A stretch of DNA of 14,778 nucleotides from an uncultured Collinsella sp. (lineage in GTDB: Bacteria > Actinomycetota > Coriobacteriia > Coriobacteriales > Coriobacteriaceae), in NCBI GenBank assembly GCA_959596505.1, contig CAUFWM010000035.1, forward strand, positions 1 through 14,778. The letters are read 5' to 3'. The number at the start of each line of letters is the position of its first letter. Within the stretch, counting starts at the first letter, position 1. This document shows positions 6,376-11,972 of this stretch, in pieces. A program made the position numbers and the translations under genes. The notes under the pieces are model-generated. The model did not search any database. It saw nothing but the letters and a program-made list of their open reading frames with translations, and had not been told where the DNA came from.

Positions 6376-9090
6376 CTACTCGGTACGGGCAACCTGGTCG
6401 ATACGGTAACCCTCAATCTGGTCGCCGGGCTTGATGTCCTGGAAGTTCTCCAGGCCAATGCCGCCCTCGGAACCGCTCTTGAGGCTCTTGGCCTCGTCCT
6501 TGTAGTGGCGCATCGAGGCGATCTTGCCGTTAAAGACCACAATGCCGTCACGCACCAGGCGCACGGAATCGGTCGCGGCGATCTCGCCCTCCTCCACGCG
6601 GACACCGGCGGCGATACCGACTTTGGGCACCTTGAAGGTGTCCAGGACGGTCGCGGTACCCGTGGAGACCTCAACCTCAGTGGGCTTGAGCATGCCGATG
6701 CGGGCAGCGTCAAGCTCCTCGAGGCACTTGTAGATAACGTCATAACAACGGATCTCGACGCCCTCGCGCTCGGCAGCGGAGCGGGCCTTGCCGTCGGGAC
6801 GCACGCCAAAGCCGATGATAATGGCGTTGGAGGCGTCGGCCAGGACGACGTCGGTCTCGTTGATGGCACCGACGGCGGAGTGGATCGTGTTGATGCGGAC
6901 CTCGGACTGATCCATCTTGTCGAGCGAGTCCTGAAGGGCCTCGATGGAACCCTGGACATCGGCCTTGATGATCAGGTTGAGCTCCTTGACCTCGGCGTCG
7001 GCGATCGTCTCGAAGAGGTTCTCGAGCGTGACGTGCTTCACGCGGCTCTGCTCCTCGATACGGGCCTTAAGCGAGCGCTCATCGGCCAGGGCGCGAGCCT
7101 CGCGCTCGTCCTCGAACACGCGGAACTCATCACCGGCGTTGGGCACGGACTGCAGGCCCAGGATCTCGACGGCATCGGAGGGACCGGCCTCGGTGACGGC
7201 GTTGCCCTTAGGATCGAGCATGGCGCGGACGCGGCCGTAGGTAAGGCCGGCGACCAGCGAATCGCCCACGTGCAGGGTACCGCGGGTCACCAGCACCGTG
7301 GCGACCGAGCCGCGGCCCTTGTCGAGCTTGGCCTCGAGGACGTTGCCGGAGGCAAAGGTGTCGGGGTTGGCCTTGAGCTCGAGCACGTCGGCCTGGAGCA
7401 GCACGGTCTCGAGAAGGTCGTCGATACCGATCTTCTGCTTAGCCGAGATGTTGACGAACATGTTCTGTCCGCCCCACTCCTCGGGGATGATGCCGTACTC
7501 GGTGAGCTCCTGGCGCACGCGGTCGGGGTTGGCGCCGGGCTTATCGATCTTGTTGACGGCGACGACGATGGGTACGCCGGCGGCCTTGGCGTGGTTGATC
7601 GACTCGATGGTCTGAGGCATGACGCCGTCGTCGGCGGCGACGATCAGGATGACGATATCGGTCACCTTGGCGCCACGGGCACGCATGGCCGTAAAGGTGG
7701 CGTGGCCCGGGGTATCGATGAAGGTGATCTTGCGGTCGTTGATCATGACCTGCGAAGCACCGATAGCCTGGGTAATGCCGCCCGCCTCGCCGGCAGCGAC
7801 GCCGGTGTGACGGATGGCGTCGAGCAGGCTCGTCTTGCCGTGGTCGACGTGGCCCATGACGGTGACGACCGGGGCGCGCGGCTTAAGGTCGGCGGGATCG
7901 TCGTAGAACGAGAAGGTGTTCTCCTCCTCGGGGGTGATGATCTTGATCTGACGGCCCAGGTCGTCGGCAACGAGCTCGACGAGGTCGTCGGACATGGACT
8001 GCGTCATCGTGAGCGGCGTGCCCAGCAGGAACAGGCGCTTGATGATGTCGTTGGCCGGAACGTCAAGCGCCTCGGCGAGCTCCTGGACGGTAACGCCCTG
8101 GGAGACCTTGATGGCGTCGAGCTCCTCGGGGTTCACGCCCTGGGCCAGCGCCTCCTCAATCTTGCGCTCCTCCTGAGCCTTAGCAGCCTCGCGCTCGCGC
8201 TTCTCCTTGCGCTTCTTGCGGCGACCGGTGGACTCGCGAGAGGCCTCCTCGACGGCGGCGCGGGCCTCCTCGAGCACCTTCTCGCGGCTGTACTCCTCGG
8301 CCTCACGCGCCATGCGGCTGTAGTGGTCCTCATCGTTGCCGTGACCGCCCTTGCGCTTCTTGCCCTTGCCCTGCTTATCGGGGTTGGGGAAGTCCATGCC
8401 GGCAGCGACGTTGTTGCTGGCGTTGGTGCGATGGCTGTGCGGACGGCTCTCGGAGGCGTTGCGCTCGGAGTTGCTGTCGGAGGCGTTGCGATCGTTACGA
8501 CGGCCACCGCGACGGTCGTTGTTGCCGCCACGACGGTTGCCGCGCTCGGAGGCGCGCTCGGCCTTGGCCTTCGCCTCGGCGTCCTTCTTCTCCTTGAGCA
8601 CGGTCTCCTGTGCGGCGATCTGGTCGAGCAGCGAACGGAAGCGCGAACCGGAGTCGGAAGCAGGGACGGCGCGGCGCTGGGCCTCGCGGGCAGCCTCCTC
8701 CTTCTCGCGGGCAAGGCGCTCCTGCTCGGCCTTCTTCTTGGCCTCGGCCTCGGCGCGGGCGGCCTCCTCGGCAGCCTGGGCGGCGGCGAACTGGCGGCGT
8801 TCCTCCTCGCGTGCCTTCTCGGCGGCGATGCGCTCGCGCTCGGCCTCGGCAGCGCGCGCTGCCTCCTCGGCGGCGGCTGCCTCCTCCTCGGCCTGCTTGG
8901 CGGCCTCGACTTCCTTGGCGCGGGCCTCGATCACCGAGGCGAGCTGCTTGCGGACCATGGCGACGTAGGCGTCCTCCAGGGCGGAGGAAGCGGACTTAGC
9001 GGGAATCTTCATTTCGGCGAGATGACCCATCAGTTCCTTGGAGGTCATGCCGAACTCTTTGGCCAGGGTGGACACACGGACTTTTGCCAT
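6376..9090 (-). CDS. infB: Translation initiation factor IF-2
   Basis: GTPase that places initiator fMet-tRNA on the 30S subunit and promotes 50S joining. The 904 residues contain an N-terminal IF2_N module (1-50), a long Ala/Glu/Lys/Arg coiled-coil-like stretch (about 50-140), an Arg/Gly/Asn/Ser-rich patch (about 183-225), a Lys/Arg-rich segment (about 240-310) and a second IF2_N-like module (about 325-385). The G domain has G1 GHVDHGKT (413-420), G2 GGIT (437-440), G3 DTPGH (459-463), G4 NKID (513-516) and G5 SAK (549-551). The beta-barrel and C1/C2 domains follow. The residue after GGITQ is Ala (A442), where homologues I know have His. AGGTGA lies 7 bases before the ATG, and a 6-bp hairpin sits just upstream. 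There is no ylxR or L7Ae-like gene between nusA and infB. Confidence 0.98.
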   Translation of the reverse strand: MAKVRVSTLAKEFGMTSKELMGHLAEMKIPAKSASSALEDAYVAMVRKQLASVIEARAKEVEAAKQAEEEAAAAEEAARAAEAERERIAAEKAREEERRQFAAAQAAEEAARAEAEAKKKAEQERLAREKEEAAREAQRRAVPASDSGSRFRSLLDQIAAQETVLKEKKDAEAKAKAERASERGNRRGGNNDRRGGRRNDRNASDSNSERNASESRPHSHRTNASNNVAAGMDFPNPDKQGKGKKRKGGHGNDEDHYSRMAREAEEYSREKVLEEARAAVEEASRESTGRRKKRKEKREREAAKAQEERKIEEALAQGVNPEELDAIKVSQGVTVQELAEALDVPANDIIKRLFLLGTPLTMTQSMSDDLVELVADDLGRQIKIITPEEENTFSFYDDPADLKPRAPVVTVMGHVDHGKTSLLDAIRHTGVAAGEAGGITQAIGASQVMINDRKITFIDTPGHATFTAMRARGAKVTDIVILIVAADDGVMPQTIESINHAKAAGVPIVVAVNKIDKPGANPDRVRQELTEYGIIPEEWGGQNMFVNISAKQKIGIDDLLETVLLQADVLELKANPDTFASGNVLEAKLDKGRGSVATVLVTRGTLHVGDSLVAGLTYGRVRAMLDPKGNAVTEAGPSDAVEILGLQSVPNAGDEFRVFEDEREARALADERSLKARIEEQSRVKHVTLENLFETIADAEVKELNLIIKADVQGSIEALQDSLDKMDQSEVRINTIHSAVGAINETDVVLADASNAIIIGFGVRPDGKARSAAEREGVEIRCYDVIYKCLEELDAARIGMLKPTEVEVSTGTATVLDTFKVPKVGIAAGVRVEEGEIAATDSVRLVRDGIVVFNGKIASMRHYKDEAKSLKSGSEGGIGLENFQDIKPGDQIEGYRIDQVARTE

Positions 9091-9111
9091 ATGACTTCAC
9101 CTACCCTTTCT

Positions 9112-9126
9112 GGCACCTTGGGTGCC
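9112..9126 (-). promoter_or_regulatory. Small perfect hairpin in the nusA-infB gap, next to the infB ribosome binding site
   Basis: GGCACC, three-base loop, GGTGCC on the transcript, ending about 10 bases before the AGGTGA Shine-Dalgarno of infB. There is no U-run, so it is not a terminator. It lies in the only sizeable gap (91 bases) between rimP and ribF. It may mark a processing site or tune infB translation; this is an inference. Confidence 0.45.
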
Positions 9127-9181
9127 TAGAGACTGAACGAGCGTGGGAGATGCGCCGGGACCCGCCCGACGCGACCGCGCG

Positions 9182-10429
9182 CTAGATCAGGTCCTCCGCA
9201 TCATCGAAGGCGTCGGTGTCGTGAACACCGCAGAAACGGGAGCCCGGGCGGGCCTGGTTGCGGCACTGGACGCCGTCCTCGGACACGTACTCGCAGCGAC
9301 GGACGTCGTCGTCCTCCTCGTCACCGATCAGGTCGGCGGCGGGCTCCTCGTGAACGGGGACGTTCTTGAGGATGTCGGCGGCAAGGGTCTCGGACTTGAT
9401 GTCGATGTGCCAGCCGGTCAGGCGAGCGGCGAGGCGGGCGTTCTGGCCCTCCTTGCCGATGGCGAGCGAAAGCTGGTCGTCGGGCACGATGACGCCGGCG
9501 TAGGCCTTCTCCTCGTCGATGAGGACGCGGGTGACCTTGGCAGGCGACAGGGCGTTGGCGACGTAGACGGCCGGATCGGCATCCCACAGGATGACGTCGA
9601 CACGCTCGCCGCGGAGCTCGCCCACGACAGCGCGAACGCGGCTGCCCTTGGGGCCGACGCAGGCGCCCACGGGATCCAGGCGGTCGTCGAGCGAGTGGAC
9701 GGCGACCTTGGAGCGCTGGCCGGGCTCGCGTGCGATCGACTTGATCTGGACGGTGCCCTCATAGATCTCGGGCACCTCCTGCTCAAACAGACGACGCATG
9801 AGCTCGGGGTGGGTACGGGAGATGACGATCGGCGGACGGCTGTGCTCGCCGCGAACCGGCTGCAGGTTGGAGTTGGGGTCGCGAACGTCGATGATCACGG
9901 CCTTGATGTGCTGGTTGTGCAGATAGCGCTCGCCCATCGGACGCTCGTTGCGCTCGTTCTCGTAACGGCGCTGGTCAAAGTGCGGCAGCTCGGCCTCGAC
10001 GCCATCGCGGATCTTGACGATCGTGAAGTCAGGCGTGGACTGCAGCACGGTACCGCTGATGAGGTCACCAATACGGCCGGAGAACTCCTCGTAGATCTGC
10101 TCGCGGGCGGAGTTGCGCACGATGGCGTTGATCTCGGCCTTGGCGTGCTGAGCGGCGATGCGGCTCGTGTTCTTAGGGGTGACGTCGATCTCCTCGAACT
10201 CGGTGAAGTTTCCCTCCTCATCCATGGAATCATCGATCGGCTCCAGACGGTAGACGTAGATCTTGCCGGTGGTGCGGTCGATGGTCACCTTGGCGCCCCA
10301 CTCAAGATGCAGGATCTCGGCATAGCTCTTGGCGAGCGACTGCTCCAGGCGGTCGATCAGGTAGAGCTGGTCGATGTGCCTCTCCTGGCAAAGCTCCATC
10401 AGGGCGGACATCATGTCGGATGCTGCCAT
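9182..10429 (-). CDS. nusA: Transcription termination/antitermination factor NusA with a Cys/His C-terminal tail
   Basis: Binds RNA polymerase and nascent RNA and modulates pausing, termination and antitermination. The start chosen (ATG at 10429) gives 415 residues: an N-terminal RNA polymerase-binding domain (about 1-115), S1 domain (about 120-190), KH1 with DPVGACVGPKGSR (252-264) and KH2 with DDQLSLAIGKEGQNARLAA (317-335). AGGAAAG lies 4 bases upstream. The longer frame reading back to 10462 would add 11 residues overlapping rimP and lacks the family's usual beginning. After the KH2 domain comes an acidic linker, then C379, C389, C400 and H403 in CEYVSEDGVQC and GSRFCGVH, then an acidic end. 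This resembles a short zinc-knuckle and is not part of classical NusA. It starts 1 base after the rimP stop. Confidence 0.97.
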   Translation of the reverse strand: MAASDMMSALMELCQERHIDQLYLIDRLEQSLAKSYAEILHLEWGAKVTIDRTTGKIYVYRLEPIDDSMDEEGNFTEFEEIDVTPKNTSRIAAQHAKAEINAIVRNSAREQIYEEFSGRIGDLISGTVLQSTPDFTIVKIRDGVEAELPHFDQRRYENERNERPMGERYLHNQHIKAVIIDVRDPNSNLQPVRGEHSRPPIVISRTHPELMRRLFEQEVPEIYEGTVQIKSIAREPGQRSKVAVHSLDDRLDPVGACVGPKGSRVRAVVGELRGERVDVILWDADPAVYVANALSPAKVTRVLIDEEKAYAGVIVPDDQLSLAIGKEGQNARLAARLTGWHIDIKSETLAADILKNVPVHEEPAADLIGDEEDDDVRRCEYVSEDGVQCRNQARPGSRFCGVHDTDAFDDAEDLI

Positions 10430-10430
10430 C

Positions 10431-10925
10431 TTACTTTCCTTCCTTCGCGGGCTTGAAGTCATAGGTGGGCTTCAACTTGCACTTTTTAACATCAGAGAAA
10501 TCGAGGGTGACGGACTCGCCGTCCTCGAGCTCGAGGGTCACGTTCGTCTCGGTCGCGGCGACAATCTTGCCGGAGTACTTGCGACGGCCCTCGGTGGCGG
10601 TGGAGGTGAGCTCGCAGTTCTCGCCCACAAAGCGGGCAAAGTCACTCGGGCGGCGCAGCGGGCGCGCCATACCCGGGCTCGACACCTCGAGCGTGTAGCT
10701 CGAAGAAATGGGGTCGAGCTCCTCGATCACGTCGCCGACCCACTTGGTATTGGCCGTGACGTCGTTGAGCGACAGGTTCTGACCCTCGGCACCCTCGATA
10801 CGCACACGCACGCAGGGGGCCTTGGTGGCGCCCACGAGCTCAACGTCGACAATATCGACATCGTGCTGGGGAGCGACGGCCTCGAGCGCGTCGATGATCG
10901 CCTGCTCGGTCTTGGTCTTGACCAT
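10431..10925 (-). CDS. rimP: Ribosome maturation factor RimP
   Basis: Binds the 30S subunit and assists its maturation. The 164 residues have the two-domain RimP pattern: an N-terminal alpha/beta domain (about 5-90) with the hallmark YTLEVSSPGMARPL (77-90), and a C-terminal SH3-like barrel (about 92-152) with RRKYSGKIVAA. The frame stays open up to 11459, but the true start is the ATG at 10925, because GGAGGTG sits 5 bases before it and the upstream residues are encoded by promoter and terminator sequence. First gene of the nine-gene operon; nusA follows after 1 base. Confidence 0.95.
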   Translation of the reverse strand: MVKTKTEQAIIDALEAVAPQHDVDIVDVELVGATKAPCVRVRIEGAEGQNLSLNDVTANTKWVGDVIEELDPISSSYTLEVSSPGMARPLRRPSDFARFVGENCELTSTATEGRRKYSGKIVAATETNVTLELEDGESVTLDFSDVKKCKLKPTYDFKPAKEGK

Positions 10926-10930
10926 TGCGG

Positions 10931-10937
10931 CACCTCC
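10931..10937 (-). promoter_or_regulatory. Strong ribosome binding site of rimP
   Basis: GGAGGTG on the minus strand, 5 bases before the ATG at 10925. It fixes the rimP start. It lies only 9 bases downstream of the U-run of the leader hairpin, so folding of the leader and ribosome access could interact. Confidence 0.85.
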
Positions 10938-10945
10938 ATCCATAC

Positions 10946-10978
10946 AAAAAAGAAGCGGGGCCGAAACCCCACTTCTTT
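10946..10978 (-). terminator. Intrinsic-terminator hairpin in the rimP leader (candidate attenuator)
   Basis: On the minus-strand transcript AAAGAAGUGGGG pairs with CCCCGCUUCUUU around the loop UUUCGG, followed directly by more U (six U in a row overall, then G). The only imperfect pair is U-G on this strand and would be a C-A mismatch on the other strand, so the hairpin is built for minus-strand RNA. It lies between the predicted rimP promoter and the rimP ribosome binding site. No other minus-strand gene lies upstream before the lipoprotein region, so it does not simply end another gene. Premature termination would give an RNA of about 50 nt. Confidence 0.8.
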
Positions 10979-11003
10979 CAATTACAACTTCATTTGCAAG
11001 CAA

Positions 11004-11032
11004 ACTATACCAATACCTGCGAAAACGTGCAA
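11004..11032 (-). promoter_or_regulatory. Predicted sigma-A promoter of the rimP-nusA-infB-...-rpoD operon
   Basis: On the minus strand TTGCAC (11027-11032), a 17-base spacer ending in TGG, and TATAGT (11004-11009) form an extended -10 promoter. Transcription would start near 10997, leaving a leader of about 70 bases. The -35 box matches the consensus in its first three bases only. It is the best promoter-like sequence upstream of rimP. Confidence 0.65.
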
Positions 11033-11053
11033 GCGGCAAAGAAATTCGCAGGT
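11015..11053. repeat. 9-bp perfect inverted repeat straddling the rimP -35 box (possible operator)
   Basis: ACCTGCGAA (11015-11023) and TTCGCAGGT (11045-11053) are exact reverse complements, with centres 30 bp apart, about three helical turns. The first arm lies in the -10/-35 spacer of the predicted rimP promoter, the second 13-21 bases upstream of the -35. A 7-base copy, ACCTGCG, recurs at 11102-11108. The geometry suits a dimeric or looping regulator. No regulator can be named. Confidence 0.45.
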
Positions 11054-11284
11054 CAGCGCGCCCACAGCTTCTCCACAAGAATAGGACAATTGGGCGAAGA
11101 AACCTGCGCGGCGCCCACCCAAAACCCCCAAAACGGGCCATGCGTCCCAGCGCGCCGACCAAATCGGGCCCTATGGGCATTCCATCCCTGGGCGCACATC
11201 GGCCAGACTGCTCGTAAGGGACATTCTGGAACAGATTAGCCGTACTCACGCATTGACCGCACAACCTTCCGGATCCTCTACGGC
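11054..11284. other. Remainder of the divergent intergenic region, no gene seen
   Basis: Between the rimP promoter region and the lipoprotein ribosome binding site I see no convincing gene on either strand and no tRNA such as the metY found upstream of rimP in E. coli. A TTGACC at 11253-11258 has no acceptable -10 at the right distance, so the lipoprotein promoter was not located. One DnaA-box-like 9-mer (TTCTCCACA, 11069-11077) stands alone and is not evidence of an origin. Confidence 0.5.
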
Positions 11285-11295
11285 AAGGAGACACC

Positions 11296-11868
11296 ATGAA
11301 ACGCCTAGGCACCCTCTGCGCGACCGCGCTCGTCGTCGCCGCCTGCTCCTTCGTTCTGGCGGGCTGCGGCAACATCGATGGCAACACCGGACCATGCGAG
11401 CCAGATCTCGGCAGCACCAAAGCCATCGTGAAAACAACGCCTTCGGAGCGCTTCGACAAAATAGACGAAGATAGAGTCGATCCCCAGGGCTTAGGCCCCG
11501 ACCCTCAAGAACAGTTCCCCATCGACCTTGAGGCAGACGAGAACGTCCATGTTGCTTGCGTGGGCAAGGACACGGATGGCTACGGCGATGCCGTGTTGGT
11601 CTTTGCGGTGACAAACAACACCGATGTCGACATGATGTTTGGCGATGTTGATGCTTATGCCTACGTCAACGGTGTCGTCCGCGACGTGCGCATGCGCCAG
11701 CCCGTCGCCGCAGGCGAAGAAGCGACCGCAATGCTCACCTGTGTAGGCACCTTCGACGATCCTGACTTTGATGTGAACAACGACCTCAACGACATCTACC
11801 TCAACATCTGGATGTTTGAGGAGCAAACCGGCAACGTCTACTTTAGAGACCTGGTGCACATTCCGTAG
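11296..11868 (+). CDS. Putative secreted lipoprotein of unknown function
   Basis: A 190-residue protein with a classical lipoprotein signal: MKR, a hydrophobic stretch, and lipobox LAGC with the lipidated Cys at C24. The mature protein should be anchored on the outer face of the membrane. An acidic, low-complexity segment (about 30-85) follows. The rest (about 85-190) alternates beta-strand-like stretches, including DAVLVFAVTNNTDVDM, which resembles the Ig-like beta-sandwich domains of small Gram-positive lipoproteins (DUF4352/DUF5067/FxLYD style). That assignment is tentative. AAGGAGA lies 4 bases before the ATG. It is the only plus-strand gene, divergent from rimP and convergent with leuS, so probably monocistronic, ending at the hairpin at 11909-11949. 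Family not recognised with certainty. Confidence 0.85.
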   Translation: MKRLGTLCATALVVAACSFVLAGCGNIDGNTGPCEPDLGSTKAIVKTTPSERFDKIDEDRVDPQGLGPDPQEQFPIDLEADENVHVACVGKDTDGYGDAVLVFAVTNNTDVDMMFGDVDAYAYVNGVVRDVRMRQPVAAGEEATAMLTCVGTFDDPDFDVNNDLNDIYLNIWMFEEQTGNVYFRDLVHIP

Positions 11869-11872
11869 AGGG

Positions 11873-11887
11873 TGGCGCCAGGCACCA
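11873..11887. repeat. REP-like imperfect palindrome after the lipoprotein gene
   Basis: TGGCGCCAGGCACCA: seven-base arms around a central A with one non-Watson-Crick position. It resembles the GGTGCCTGGCACC-type short palindromes found scattered in many genomes and sometimes linked to REP-associated tyrosine transposases. No second full copy is in the window, although the hairpin at 9112-9126 shares the GGCACC/GGTGCC arms. Repetitive status is therefore inference. Confidence 0.35.
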
Positions 11888-11908
11888 GCCAAAAGGGGCA
11901 CACAGTAC

Positions 11909-11949
11909 AAGACGAGGGACGACCCAACCGGATCGCCCCTCGTCTTTTA
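11909..11949. terminator. Shared terminator between the convergent lipoprotein gene and leuS
   Basis: Arms 11909-11925 and 11930-11946 enclose the loop AACC. Read as plus-strand RNA the stem has two A-C mismatches but is followed by UUUU, fitting termination of the lipoprotein gene. Read as minus-strand RNA both imperfections become G-U pairs, giving a continuous 17-bp stem with a GGUU loop 26 bases after the leuS stop, but with a poor U-run. It probably serves both genes. Confidence 0.8.
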
Positions 11950-11972
11950 TGCGTCAGTTATGCTCGCAGTGC

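Noticed and set aside
6505..9129. 874-codon open frame antisense to infB on the plus strand
   Set aside because: It is the codon-aligned mirror of infB. The translation is low-complexity Leu/Gly/Ala/Asp, has no recognisable motifs, and is explained by missing TTA/CTA/TCA codons in infB.
10430..10462. 11-residue N-terminal extension of nusA starting at 10462
   Set aside because: It overlaps rimP. The family N-terminus and a good ribosome binding site match the ATG at 10429.
10982..10993. Three-codon upstream reading frame (AUG AAG UUG UAA) in the rimP leader
   Set aside because: No Shine-Dalgarno before it and very likely to occur by chance; too little to call a leader peptide.
11069..11077. 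DnaA box (TTCTCCACA) suggesting a replication origin
   Set aside because: Single one-mismatch site, with no cluster, no AT-rich unwinding region and no dnaA/dnaN nearby.
11253..11285. TTGACC-based promoter for the lipoprotein gene
   Set aside because: The best -10 at 17-18 bases matches poorly (CTCTAC/TCTACG) and would put the start at the ribosome binding site.
10926..11459. N-terminal extension of rimP to 342 residues
   Set aside because: The extra residues are translated from promoter, terminator and divergent intergenic DNA. A strong ribosome binding site supports the ATG at 10925.
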